Assembly: GCA_021464245.1 (NCBI GenBank)
Contig: JADCRB010000071.1
Span: 2,356,001-2,420,000 of the forward strand
DNA from: Carallia brachiata
Lineage: Eukaryota > Streptophyta > Magnoliopsida > Malpighiales > Rhizophoraceae
Direction of reading: 5' to 3'
Length of the DNA stretch: 64,000 nt
The notes beneath the pieces are model-generated. The model had not been told where the DNA came from. It saw nothing but the letters and a program-made list of their open reading frames with translations, and did not search any database. This document shows positions 1-12,753 of the stretch, piece by piece. Numbering within the stretch: the first letter of the stretch is position 1; each line of letters opens with the position of its first letter. The translations under genes and the position numbers were made by a program.

Positions 1-946
1 TTTTTGATCAAAAGAGACGGTAAATCCTTGTATTGTTTCTTTTTTTTTTTCGTCACATGACTCACAGTCTCACATTGGAAAGTCGAAACCCATTACATAA
101 CTTCCTTACAATTTCATTCTCGTAAGTCATGGACATCTAGACTATCTTAACGAAGCAGGTCCAGTACTTGGGTAAGAGGGATTGGAAACATGTGAGAACC
201 CCAACTCAAAGAGACCGACAGACAGACAGCCATAAAGTTTTCGTGATTTGGGTTTTTTTTTTTTTTTTGTTAAAAAAGGTAGTTAAAGCCAACTACAAAC
301 CAACTATCATAGAGAACGAAACCCCCTTGATATCCTCAAATAAAACCTGCCTAATTCTCAAGGGAGGAAGATCGAAGAAAATAAACTCAAAAAGATAAAC
401 TAAAGCGAAGGATGTCATCTAACCTATTGCACGGTTGGCCTCGTGATTTAGATTTTTTTTTTTTTATTTATTAGGAGGGTTATTGGACCGTGAGCTACAC
501 AATAAAAATAACTCTCTCCTCTCATAAACCTCATCTACCTTTTCAGAATTTGAACTCAAAACTCTATGATAGAAATATTAAACTTAAACAACGGAAACAT
601 TTCCTGAGAGACTGATTTAAATTTCTTGTAGGTGATGTGTCACGGCTTGGGCTATCTTGATTGATCCTGAACCTGTGGAAAAGTGGGGCCTTCGAACTCA
701 AGCTCCAAGCTCGAACTTGAGGTTGTTTGAGGTGCCGTTGTTCGACTGGCAAGATATGATGATGGCCGGGCCTTTGTCTCGGTTGAGGCCCATAACATAA
801 GAGGGTGATATATGAACCAAAAAAAAAAAAAAAAACAGACGGTGATACAGTAAATTTGGTATAGTTCAAGTAGTTGAAAAATAATAATTTTTAATTGAAA
901 AATCTGGAGTTCAAATCTCAAATGTCACATAGTTTTCTCTTACTTA

Positions 947-1195
947 CAATTGAGAGTTAAATTAATATTTTAAATCTGTAAAACATGTTATTTTTTTCTC
1001 TCATTTTTCACCAATTTTCAAACATCACAATTTCAAATTTTCTCACTCCAGCAGTTCAAAAAAGACAAAAAAAAAATGGTGACACAACAATTGAGGGTTA
1101 AATTGATATTTAAAATTTTTAATACATATTATTTTTCTTTCTCTCATTTTTTACCAATTTTCAAACATCAGGATTTAAAATCTTCTCACTCCCAT
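947..1195. repeat. Imperfect direct repeat, period about 141 bp
   Basis: Two diverged copies start at about 947 and 1088. Both run from a CAATTGAG-GGTTAAATT-type segment through CTCTCATTTTT, ACCAATTTTCAAACATCA and a TCTCACTCC end. An A-rich spacer lies between them. No function is evident. Confidence 0.6.
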
Positions 1196-3100
1196 TATGT
1201 TTTCCTAAATACGAGAGAATATAAAATTTTATTCACCTCCAATTTTCTTCTTCCTTAGTTTCCTCTATCTCACTTTTCTCTTCGTCTCTTTCATATTGTT
1301 CTAATCAAAATTAAATGAAAAACCAGTGACCAACAATGCTATTTATCTTTTATTCTTTTATGGGCGATCTTATGTTATCGCACAGCAATTTATGCACCGT
1401 CTTCAAGACCACATCAGTCTCCAAATATGCTTACTTACATGCCCCAAAAAAACATATTCTACTCATGTGACTTGAGTTTGAGTATATATTTATATTGTAT
1501 TATATATATTTTTTTGTTAATTGATTGTGATTAAAATTTAAACTTGCAATATTCTGTTTTAAAAACGATTTTAGTATTACTCAATTCTAAAATCGACTCA
1601 TGTACTAATTAAAATATAGGTGATTAGTATTATATGATACATTGATCACAATTAAGTCTAGATCACATTGGCTTGCACAAACATTAATTGCTTGTCTTGA
1701 AGCCCAAAACGAGAAGTCTTCATCAAGCGAGGGTCCGTAGGACCACAAAACGACGCCAGAATAATAAAACTAGACTAGACTATAATCCGGCAGGAACAAA
1801 ACAAACCCACGATTAAAATTTTGTAATTGCTCATAGCGACGCGAATTAAATATATATTAATTAGAATTAAATACTTGAATTGAATAGTGTCAGTTTCAAT
1901 GGCACCGCACATTAAAGTGTCAGAGTAGTCAAGTTTTGTAAACGAACGAAAGAATGGCCGCAGATCAGCAATTGACTGACGGCTGAGTGGGGCTTGCTTT
2001 GGCTGTATCTCCAATCCCATTGGGACAAAAAAAAAAAAAAAAAGGACTTTATTTAAAAAATTTTAAAATAATAATTAAATAATTAAATTTATGAAAATAA
2101 TAAAAATTAATAAATTATCTCATACCGTTAAATTAGACTACATAATTATTTTAAAATTATCAAAATAAAATTATATAGTATTACTCTTAAAAAAATATAA
2201 AATTTATAAAATTATTAAAAATTATATATATTGTATAATTCATGATTGATTGATGAGATTAGTAAACAAAAATCTTAATATAAGAAATAAAGTTAGAAGG
2301 GATGAAATGAACATGATAAAACTATTTGAGTTACTTTAAAAGAGTTAAAAAAAATCATAGAAATAAGTAATAAATTATATTATTTAATTTTTTTAAATCA
2401 TTAATTAAAATTATTAAAAAATTTTATTTCTTACTTATGTCTAAGAGTAAATAAGATGTTGATGGATGATCAAACTCTTTTTTTTTTTTTAAGATTTTTC
2501 AACCTTATACTAATTAATCCGGAGAAAAAGACTAAAATTTAAATTTCAATCTCACTTTTACTAATATATTACCGATGATATTAAACTACAGGAACATGGA
2601 TTAGCAAACTCACCACGCTCTTTTTTCTTTTGTCAAACTACCTGGCTACCGACAGTATAACCTTCAGAAGTCAGCACCTTGCTTATTTTCCGATATCTCA
2701 TATATCCAAAAAAAAAAAAAAAAAAAGGAAAAACGTCTCAAATGATAAAGATGAATAACAAACATACATTAAAAAAAAAAAAGAAAAAAAAAGGGCCACG
2801 GGGAGATACAGAGGCATTGAAGAGTCCCCTACTCGCAAGCTAGAAGTTGAAAGCAAAGCACTTTTTTCTCAGTAGTTTCAGTTCAACTGTTTGGTCGGTG
2901 AGAAACCGTGATTTCCTCACTCTGTGCCCACCACCCCTTTTTCTTCTAAACTTTTCCGCTATTAACGCTTTGATTTTTGATTTTGATCTCATCAAAACGC
3001 GTCACTTTCCAACAGCTAGTTGTACAAGGGGGAGAAAGTGAAATGTTCCTCCATTCTTTTATTGTTCCCATTTTCTGATGTGCCCCTTTTCTCTTGCTGT

Positions 3101-3124
3101 CTCTCTCTCTCTCTCTCTCTCTCT
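3101..3124. repeat. (CT)12 microsatellite in presumed 5' leader
   Basis: A pure CT tract lies ~140 bases upstream of the transporter start codon and is followed by more GA/CT-rich sequence (3228-3262). CT/GA tracts of this kind are common in plant 5' leaders and core promoters. A regulatory role is only inferred. Confidence 0.7.
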
Positions 3125-3262
3125 ATGTGGTTTTTTGAACCTTCAAAAACAATGGGCACTATAGAGTGACATTCTTGGAACCAAAATATACAGTTTCTGA
3201 GAGAAACCCAGAACAAGAACAAGCATTTCTAGGGAGAGAAAGGCAAAGAGAGAGCGAGAGAT

Positions 3263-6200
3263 ATGCTTTATAGCCGTGAGATTTTGAATTTCTTGGTGAA
3301 GAAAGATGTGAGGAAAATACTTAAGCGCAAGGACAGTGATGCTGGCCAAAGAGGTAAAACCCCATTTCTCTCATTTCCCCTCTTTCTCTCTATTTGAATA
3401 AGTTGTTTTTTATTCTTGCATTTTTTGGGCTTTTTTTTTTGGAAAGTTTGAAACTTTTTTTTTTATTTTGCATCTGAAGAGCTTGTTTTGGCTAAATCAA
3501 GAACTCATCTTTTCATCAGGACGGGCTTTGGAAGAGCTGCGAGCTTCTCTCTTCAACAGATTTAGCTCGTCCGAAGGTGCGAAACGACAAGAGCAACGCG
3601 TGTTCGGTCCTGTCGCTGCACTCACTTTCAATTTTCTGGTTGCTGTTGGAATTATTTTTATCAACAAATGGGTTTGTATTTTAGTTTAGTTTTTTTTTCT
3701 GTTACTTTTTTTTCCCCTTTTTCTTTTTAAAAACTTGCCAATAAATGGCCGTTATGGGTTTTGCCTCTTCAGGTGTTTCAAGGAATCGGATTCCGCTTCC
3801 CTATATGCCTCAGTTTCATTCACTATGCAGTAAGCTGGGCACTGATGGCCATTCTGAAGGCTTTATCACTGCTCCCTGAATCTCCCCCATCAAAGCCAAC
3901 TCATTTTGCTTTGTTTACTCTTGGATTTGTTATGTCTTTGTCTACTGGCCTTGCTAATGTCAGCTTGAAGTACAATAGGTTGGATAATGTTTTGGTTCTT
4001 TCCTCTCGAAGAATGATGTATCCCATGATAGAGTTTTGTGTTTAACAGTGTGTTCTCTTTGTACTGCAGTGTGGGATTCTATCAGATGTCTAAGATTGCT
4101 GTTACGCCGTCAATAGTTCTGGCAGAATTTATATGGTTTAAGAAGATAGTCTCTTTCCCCAAGGTAAAGCTAAATTTGGGACGTTTTTCATAATTTTCAT
4201 TTATGCTGCATGTATAGGGTGAAGAAGAGAGTTTCTCCTAATGTTTGTGTTCTGTATTGGAAGCTTTAAAAAATTGAGTGTGAACAGTATATATAAGAAT
4301 CTATGCACCATTCTTTTTATGTGTTTAATTATGTGGAAACTATCTCATCCAGTCAAGAAAAAGATTGTCCGCATCATTCAGTTTATCAGACTGGGCATCC
4401 TCCGCTGATATTTAGATGAAGTGCTCCAGCATTTAATTTGTATACCTTTGTATATTGATATTGAGATATAGAAATATCACGGTTCTCTGTGTTGTTGTTA
4501 AACTGTGGACTAAGTCAAATGTATCTCTCAAAGAGGTGAATCTAGGAACTTATGATTGCAAATATGAATAATCCTGTACCTTTCTAGGCTTGTGTATTTG
4601 TTGAGTCAAATTATCTAGATTCGGTATCTCGGATCAAAGGTATCTGCATGCCCTCCTTCGACCACTCTTCCTTTCTATTGCCAACAGCCTTAAATTGTTT
4701 ATGTGATGGCTGTGTACACATAACCCGGAAGAGGAGTGCCCCTGGATTGGTTTGTCATTGATCTGTGTTAAGCTGTCATAGTAATGGAAGTAAATTGTTT
4801 CATGCTGCAGTGACTGCATTTTTGTAAGTCAGGTTAAGCTCACTGTCAACAAGCTGTAACACTTTGATTTTGCCTAGTATTTTGAAGCAACATACCTTAT
4901 TCGCTTTGGAAGGAGTGTACTGGTTGGGGTTAGCCAACTCACCACTCTCTCAAGTATTCCTGATATTGTGATTCAAATGTGTTGCATCAAAGATCTAATT
5001 GAAACTTCTGACACTTGGGAAAAGTTTGCAAATCCTTTTATATGCCACCCAAACTATAAAAAGAATGAGAGAAAAAGAACCTAAAAGAAAGAGTGATCGG
5101 GAAGCATTCAGAACAGTATTCTGTATAAAGTGTTAAAATGAAAGATTGATCGGGAAGCATTCAGAACAGTATTCTGCATAAAGTGTTACAATCAATCGGT
5201 GGTGGACCCATGTGGTGGCACCTCAAAGTTTCAGTGGGAATTTATTAAAGTGAATACCTTTCGTATTCTGTTTGGCCGACTGCAAAGGTTTCCTCTATTT
5301 TTTTGTGAACTTTGAGTTTTGTTCAGAGCTTATGTGTTGCATTTTCGAAGATGAATGACTAGAATGTACATAATTTTGTGTCTTATATGTCTTTTAAAGT
5401 TTTTCACATGTTTGTCCTGGGTCCGTTGAGTTGGCCATGCAAACAATGTCAGGGGTATGGATATGTCTACTTGCTGAGATTCAAGGATCTCCCATTCACA
5501 TTTGATATTTGCATCAAATCATGGAACTTATAATCTTTTTGGTGGAATTGCCGTTTTTCTACAACTTCAGTTGATGGTACACTTTCTGATCCTGCCATGA
5601 ATTGTTTAGGTGGTCGCACTGACGGTTGTGTCTATTGGTGTTGCTGTGGCTACAGTAACTGATTTACAATTCAGCTTATTTGGTGCTTGTGTTGCAACAG
5701 CATGGATAATTCCCAGTGCTGTTAACAAGATTCTCTGGTCCACTCTGCAACAGCGTGAGAACTGGACAGCCTTGGGGTATGTTATTAGGCCCTTTTTTCT
5801 TAACTTTTTGTCTTACATTTGGTGATATGGAGCAATATATCTTACCTGAGCACTGTATGATGAGCAGGTTGATGTGGAAGACAACACCAATCACTTTGTT
5901 TTTCCTGGCTGCTTTGATTCCTTTCTTAGATCCTCCTGGTGTTTTCTCCTATGATTGGAGCTTCGCTAACACGTCACTTATTCTGTTTTCTGCTTTTCTT
6001 GGCTTCTTGCTTCAGTGGTCAGGTGCTTTGGCACTTGGGTGAGTGGGACTTTCTTTGCTCAATTCTTTTTTGTTCCATAGGTTTCGTAGTTGACAAATCT
6101 AGCATTCCCATTCTCATATTCAATCTAGAAGTTAGCTGCAATTTCAAGTTGTACTAGTTGAAATAGTTTAGGCCAACACAGGACTGTGGATATTCTTTGA

Positions 6201-6898
6201 CATCAACTTGAAAGTTATTCTAAATAAATGCCAAAAAGTCTAGCTCGCTGTCTAAGATTGAGTAGCAGTTTGATGGCAGAAAAAGTGTTCTGTGCAATTT
6301 GTTGTTCTTTAAGCTAATATTTATGAAACCATGCATGCTGACAGCAATATAATCAATATAAGCATATTAAATTCTATAGCTTATTTTGATTATGGTTTGT
6401 GATGCTATTTATTTTGATTTATCATCCACATGCAACTATGTAAGCTTTATTTGGGCGCATTTTATCCGAGGGTACCATTGACCAGTGTCAACATGAAGCT
6501 GTAACATATCTTCAAACTGACATTGTTATCATCAGATGAGTTTCATACTTTGAAAATATCTCCCCGTTTGATCTTCACTTGGCTTTGAATTCTCATTCAC
6601 GTCAACTTATTTATTATTCAGGGCAACATCTGCAGTTTCACACGTTGTTCTTGGTCAGTTTAAGACATGCGTTGTGCTTCTGGGAAACTACTACATTTTT
6701 TACGCCAACCCAGGACCAACCAGTATCTGTGGTGCGTTTACAGCCATCGCCGGTATGTCTGTTTACACTTACCTCAATTTACGCAATCCGAAGTCACAAT
6801 CAGGAAAAACATCAAAGAAGCCTTCCTCACCGAAATCACGGTTGAGTAGAGAAAACGGAGATAATAATCATGATAGCTATGGCAGCGAGTCCGTGTGA
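3263..6898 (+). CDS. Nucleotide-sugar transporter family protein (DMT/TPT-NST), 7 exons, 385 aa
   Basis: Exons: 3263-3353, 3520-3671, 3773-3978, 4070-4163, 5610-5776, 5868-6038 and 6622-6898. All introns are GT-AG and all phases agree, giving 385 codons plus stop. The N-terminal ~50 residues are a charged cytosolic tail. The rest is a chain of about ten hydrophobic segments typical of nucleotide-sugar and triose-phosphate translocators of the Golgi/ER. Family-typical stretches are FNFLVAVGIIFINKW, VGFYQMSKIAVTPSIVLAEF, VTDLQFSLFGACVA and LGQFKTCVVLLGNYYIF. The tail after the last helix is Ser/Lys rich and ends in GSESV. The protein closely resembles the Arabidopsis group containing AT5G57100, whose substrate I do not know to be settled. 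The gene converges on the PIN2-like gene with ~335 bp between stop codons. Intron 4 (4164-5609) is the longest and contains a small tandem duplication. No defect was seen. Confidence 0.9.
5094..5193. repeat. 53-bp tandem duplication inside transporter intron 4
   Basis: The segment beginning TGATCGGGAAGCATTCAG occurs at 5094 and again at 5147. Each copy runs through an ACAGTATTCTG-ATAAAGTGTTA-AAT core with one or two differences. It is intronic and has no evident effect on splicing. Confidence 0.8.
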
Positions 6899-7233
6899 CT
6901 CATCTTTGTTTGGATGATCATCTGCGGGATTCACAGAATGAGAAACAACAATTTTTTTCTTGTTGAGGTAGTTGTTCCTTCATTTACATTTGTTTGGCTT
7001 TCGGTCTGAATTCTAATTTTAGGAATTAGGATCATTGTCTGCTTTTAAAGCGCTCAGTTTCCTTTGCTTCGAAGCATTGCATGCAGATGAATGCAGATGA
7101 TACGGGCTAATGCTTGCATCAATCACCATTGTATATATGAACGATCTTGTATTTTTTTTTTTTTTGTGTCTAAGTATTTTGTTTTATGATATTTTAGCTT
7201 TATTTTGACCTCCTCTTCCATGTTATTGTTTAA
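6899..7233. other. Convergent intergenic gap between transporter and PIN2-like gene
   Basis: This 335-bp gap holds the 3' untranslated ends of both genes. A T-rich region near 7120-7175 (TGTATATATGAACG, then a T run) is a plausible polyadenylation area for the plus-strand gene. The two transcripts may overlap at their tails, but nothing in the sequence proves it. Confidence 0.5.
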
Positions 7234-10200
7234 TTAAAGCGCAAGAAGTACATAGTAGAGTATTGTGACAGGCAAAGCAATCAACATTCCAAATATTATC
7301 CTGCGAAAAAAAAAAAGGCAATTTAGCATTCTCGTTAGCTGTTTCAACGTTTTCAGGACATCTCTGTTTCTCTTTGTCAAGCTTGAAACAAAATTAAAAC
7401 ACTCATGTAGAGTCACGGGGTCATTTATTTTTCAAAACTAATCAAAGTTCAAGTGAGTGTATAAGCTCTTACACTGTGCTGAGTACATCGGCGTGGACGT
7501 TGTACTCCTTGGCAAAAACAAATGTAACGATCCCTTGGGGAAGAGCAGCCTGCAAAAATTGTCATTTCCATCAAGAGTCATTATTTTAAGCTTCATTTCG
7601 GAGAAACTGCAAAAAATCTAGTCATTATTCACAACAGTTCAATTACCCTCATTTATAAGCTTGTTGCAAATACATTTAAGAATTCTTTATTCTTATATCT
7701 GTTATACATTAACTTAACTCTCTATACACATAAATTATGTTTTAAAAAAACGGTGAGATCCATCACTTTCTCTGTCCTCTCTCTCTCTCACGGATCCGTC
7801 TTCCACCCTCTCCTCCTATCATTTCTTTATTTATAAATAAAAGTTTGAGAAAATTTCCGTACACAAATAAATCAATCTAAGAAAAGCTAGAGGATATAAA
7901 AAAAAAAATCGAATTATTTTAAAATAATACTAAATATATTTATAATAATATTAAGTATATAGAAAAAAATAATCTCTAACTGCTCTCTAGCTGATTTCTT
8001 TGTTTGCCTAACAAAACTCTAAAAGATTTTGGGTCTTCATAGGATCAATATTTATATGCAAAATTTGGTTCCTATAGGCGCAAATCCTCTCCTTGGATGT
8101 AGATCAAAACCTGTAGTATTGCTACACGTAGAACATTGCCTCGAAGACCAACGGCAATAGAGGTTGCAGCAGTCACGGCTGGCCCCATCAAAAACCTCGT
8201 AGCCATGGCAAAAGTTGCAACTGATTTCCCACAAGCTATAGCCTTTGGTTGTAAAGCCATGAACAGACCTATTGTAAATTATAATTAAAATTAACAAATG
8301 ATAAATGCAAATGTGAGAAGATACATGCATAAACATATGTACATGTATGTAAGTACCTAGACTGAACATAGCCATTCCCAAACATGAATCTGAAATTATG
8401 GATATAGATCCTTTAACAATTGATGGCATCTTAATACCCCACCTGGGAAACGAAAGTTGAGCAAAATTATTAGAACACTTGAGGTTAATTTTGCAAGAAA
8501 AATTAGACTAAATTATATTTTTGTTTTTACCTGAATGATATGAGAGACCAAACAACGCCCAAGAGGCTTGCATAAGTGTTGGGATTTCTTATAAGCTTTC
8601 TCCAAACCATTACTAGTATAAGTCTAGTCATGACAATGGCACGAGGCATCTGGTGCTTTTTTATTCCGTCTTCTTCCAAATCTGTCTTCTTCTCTTGGCA
8701 AGTGGAGGCAGACCCACCAGCTGAAAACTTGGATATTCTATTCTCTATATGCTCCTCATTTTCCCCATTGATCGTTTTCCCATCAGGAGTCTTACTTTCA
8801 ATTAAGTCCTGCATTGCTGCACCAATACATTCACTCAAAATTGAACTTTGTTTTTTTTTTTTTCTACGATAAAAATGGGAAAGCAGGATGATTATAATTC
8901 CACCAAGAAATATGTGCTCAGGGATGGCACGAATATGATTACAGTATTTCTCGTACTAGGCTCACCGCTGTCACACCACTTGAGGCAAGAATCTAACTAA
9001 AGTTTTACTAATTTGAGAATGAAGGCAGCTGCAAAATTTTTGTCACTCAGGCCATACATAGGACTTTTTAACTTGAAGAAGATAGAATTACGAAAGATTA
9101 ATTACCTTTTGGAGCAACAGCAGAAGCATCATTTGGGAAAGCAGCTGCTTTATTGCAAGAAGAGTCAACAGCGCCAAAGTCAGTGGAAGCGGCTCTACTA
9201 ATTGCATGCCTCATTTTACCTTCCGAAACACGAGACGCGCCGCTCGAGCTCCAAAGGAACATGGGCAGCTCTTTGTCATTACCATTATTAATATGAGCCA
9301 CTGCACCGCTGCCACCGCCATCGCCGCCACTTTCCTTCTTCCTATCTCCACTGCAGCCGTCACTGGTAGACCTCAAAAACCTGGGATTTGGCGGCGGGTA
9401 AGGAGAAACCAGACCACCGCCGTTGAACAACTTGCCGCTCATGCTCCTCCCTCCTCTTCTCTTCCCCATCCCCTCTTCGAAATTTGAGACCCTCGGATTG
9501 GTCCCTTTTGAGGATTGCAAAGAAAACACGTCGCCACGAAGACCTCCATCGAAGCTATTTCTTTTAGAAGATTGCACTGAATAAATTTCCACACCCCTAA
9601 GATTAGATATTCTCGGGGTGTTCGAAGAAGCACTTAATGATGTTGATCTTCTCACTACCACATGCATCTTACCATCACCTCCGATCTCAGCGTCAGCTTG
9701 CAACGGTTCCCGGCCATCGAGAGAAACGACGTCGGAATCAACCCTGAAGGAATTAATAGACCCGGCGGTGTCAAAGAATTTCTCAGATATGAGTTGCATG
9801 GCACCTCTATATTCAAACATGAAGAGCAAAAGAGTGAACCAAACCACACATTGCATGACCACAATTTGGACCATCAGAGTTTCACAGAAATCTCCATACA
9901 TGGCTTTCAAAAGAGGAATTCCCATTAAGAGAGTATTGGGAAGGGTGGAGATGGAGAAGAGGGTGATCGACCACTCAAGGCGGCTGCTGCTGCCCCTTTT
10001 GTTTCTGAAGGCCAGCTGCCAGAGAAATAGTCCTCCAAGAATGACCACTTTTTGGAGAGAATCAGCCCCTATGAAACGATAATTCAAGGCGTAAAGGTCG
10101 GTGGAAGAGATGAGATGGAAGGACAGGAATGGAAGGGCGAAGACCGCCACGAAACGGTTGATGCCGGAACACTGTTCCGGCGAGAAGAATTTCCACCGCT

Positions 10201-10285
10201 TGACGGAGACGTAAGACAACATCATTGCGACGTAGAGAGGCACGGTGGCTGCAAGAACATCATATATCGCTCTACCACTGATCAT
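7234..10285 (-). CDS. PIN2: PIN2-like auxin efflux carrier, 6 exons, 617 aa
   Basis: Exons on the minus strand: 10285-9106, 8816-8531, 8442-8357, 8268-8111, 7549-7473 and 7300-7234. All are GT-AG with consistent phases and give 617 aa (Arabidopsis PIN2 has 647). The protein exports the auxin IAA at the plasma membrane. The N-terminal helices (~1-160) include [15 protein letters not shown] and [13 protein letters not shown] long hydrophilic loop (~165-460) carries PIN2-type landmarks: [40 protein letters not shown] and GRSMSG. The C-terminal helices follow [20 protein letters not shown], whose NPNTY is an endocytosis-type motif, and end [13 protein letters not shown]. Two phosphosite-like motifs remain, TPRISN and NPRVSN; the middle TPRAS repeat of Arabidopsis PIN2 is absent. 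Exon 2 was placed at the AG giving KAMQDLI, as in PIN2; an upstream in-frame TTG is intronic. The PIN class is secure. PIN2 rather than a lineage-specific duplicate is likely, although the first 40 residues are unusually diverged. Confidence 0.9.
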
Positions 10286-12235
10286 GTTTTTCCTTTTGTG
10301 ATGATGAGAACGGGGAAATTTTGGGGGCGGAGGCGGGTTTTATTGAATTTTGGTGGAGCGGGAAAGAATGGAAGAAAGATGAGCGGAAACGAAGCAATCT
10401 TTTTCCCTGTTCTTAGCAGACGAATGTGAGATCAAATGGCCATGGGGATGATTGAAAGCGTTCCTCGTGGAGGTCTTTGTAAAAGGGGAAGATGTGTATC
10501 TGTGCCGATTTTTAATTACGGTGAGTTGAATGAAATAATAATTTTTATAATATAATTAATAATATTTATAATAAAAAATAATTTTTAAACAAAATGAAAG
10601 AAAATTCATGTATCAATTCCATACTCTTTATCCCATAGAAATTACGAAATTAGCTTAAGGATATATTAGATATCTGAAGATCACAAACTAACTAAAATTT
10701 TATATGTGAGTTATTGTATTCGTGAGCTAAACGATTTTTTAATTAAAACTCAAATTTTGATTAACGAGATATGACGCACACTAAACTATCAATTAAATTA
10801 CTACATTGTGATACATTTAAAATATTAATTAAATTATTAAAAATCCAATTATATACTATTGCTATTAGGTTCTCCTAGAGTTCCACTTCCATTAATGGAT
10901 GAGCATTATTAACCCAAATCTGGCTAAGACAATGTTAATCATGACCTTCGGTTATAGTTGGACTTGGACGGCCTTTGTGTGCGTTACCGAACTGCTAACC
11001 TTAATGAACCGCTGTCTATTTTGTATCAAAATCAAGGTGCTACCTAACTTATTCTCCAAAAAAAAAAAAACGTGCTTCCTAGTTTTTTTGTTATGGGACA
11101 TCTCAAAGTCAAAATACTCATTTATTGTGTCAAAGATATGGGTATTTATTATTGTTAACACGTAGAGATTACGCTGATAATTCGGTTCAAAACAGAAACA
11201 ATATCGATTTGTAAAAAATTTGGATATGATTGCGCCCGCAGCTGTATAATTTTGGTTCGAGCAAGAATGGTAAGACCCGGTTGCTTTTACTATTTTTCAT
11301 GAGTCTGCCCCCATCAGTAACTTTAATTGGAATTTGAATTGCATCTTTTTTCTTTTCGGGAATGTTTACCTATTCAATATAATATTATTTTTTTGTGCAT
11401 TAAATTTTTTTTTTTAGTAAATCACAGGTGGTATTTAAACTTTAAATCTTAATTTGGGTTTATAAAAAAATAATAATATTTTATTAATAGCACGTTAGCT
11501 CAATGCACTGAGTGTGTATCTAGTTGAACTCTTTTTTTTCTTTTTCTTAAGTCGGAATTTGAATTGGATGATAGAATTTTGCTAACGACAATTTTTTTTA
11601 TATAATCGCTTATATATAATATGATTGGTTATTAATAAATTAAAAATTAATTATATTACAAATTTACCACTAAAAATATTGATGTATTAATTTTTGATTA
11701 ATAATTTTAAAAAAAAAAAAACTGTCCATAATAAACTTCTTAGTCTATAATCAGCTTTTAAATTGTTGGATTCTAATTGCATTCAAACGAGTGAGTCAAA
11801 AAAATTGAAAAAAAAAAAACCGAGAGAGAGAGAGAGAGAGAGAAATCATGCTCAGTAATACCACTGTGTTTTATTTATATTTCTATATGCATTACGATTT
11901 TTCTTTACGTCAATTTCTATTTAGATTTTGATTTCTACGAATATAAAAAAAAACTATGTATCCAATCTAACTAAGCAATGATTAAGTTGAAATTCGTTAT
12001 TTATTTAAATAATAATACTAAGTAGTTCTAAATAAGTAAAAACAACTAATTATACAGTTCTATCTAACAATTTTAACAATTTATTTTTTAATACAATTAT
12101 CTAATAATTCATATTATTTTATTGTTATTTTAAAAATCTACCAAATTTTTTATTATTTAAATTCATATCTTTGTTTATAAATTTTTTTATAGTTGTAGTT
12201 TTTACATTAATAATTTTCATATTTACTTCTCTTTG
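10286..12235. other. Promoter-side and AT-rich intergenic DNA upstream of the PIN2-like gene
   Basis: The first ~200 bases are G/A rich and probably hold the 5' leader of the minus-strand carrier gene. The rest is AT-rich with several short A/T homopolymers and a (GA)11 tract at 11822-11843. No coding potential or recognisable regulatory element was found. Confidence 0.5.
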
Positions 12236-12753
12236 TTTTTTTTTGTGGTGAAAGGGAGGGAAGAATCCCCACCCAATCAGCTATATAATAGGGTAACGAC
12301 ACTCTACAATATCATCAAAAATTATATGTAGGACAACAATAGAAGGAGTGGAAAAGCACCGTGTAGGCTTCTTGTTGATAAAAACAGCTCTGGCAAAGAA
12401 GTCCACCACCCAATTAGCCTCACAGTACAAATGTTGAAGGCGTATATCCTCATCCCTGTGCAAGAAATCACATCACCCCTTAATGAGATTGAAGTATGGG
12501 TGAGAAAAATGGATGCATTTACTAAGGCCTTCTGAACTAACAAGAGTCGACCTCAATATTAAGTTTCTGAACGCCAACCTCTCAAGCTAATAATAATCCA
12601 CAAAATATGCCTCAAAGTTCAGCAACAAAAGCAAAATAAGAGTGAAGCCATCCACCCAAGTGCCATTAAAGTCCCGCAAGACTCCTCTCGTAGCTGTCAA
12701 CCCCTGGCTACCTCGAGAAGTACCATCCGTACTTGGCTTTTGTCATGCGGGAG
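12236..12753 (-). mobile_element. Truncated LINE tail (RNase H end), copy 1
   Basis: Read on the minus strand, ~12740-12640 encodes an RNase H start (TDGTSRGSQG followed by GVLRDFNGTWVDGF), and ~12470-12360 resembles the domain's C-terminal part (LYCEANWVVDFFARA). Several stops and frame changes interrupt it. The element ends in a T run at 12236-12244, which is a poly(A) tail on the minus strand. This is the 5'-truncated, decayed 3' end of a plant L1-type LINE carrying an RNase H domain. Confidence 0.75.

Larger units (their letters stand above)
1..3262. other. AT-rich intergenic DNA upstream of the transporter gene
   Basis: I see no credible coding exon here. The stretch is dominated by A/T homopolymers and low-complexity AT. 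It holds a diverged direct repeat near 947-1195 and, close to the next gene, a CT microsatellite. The open frames on either strand are short, low in complexity and match no family I know. The last ~250 bases before the start codon at 3263 are pyrimidine/purine rich and probably include the 5' leader of the transporter. Confidence 0.6.

Noticed and set aside
8817..8850. Upstream extension of PIN2 exon 2 starting at an in-frame TTG
   Set aside because: The extra residues do not fit the family, and no acceptor there keeps phase. The AG at 8818-8817 gives the conserved KAMQDLI and the right phase.
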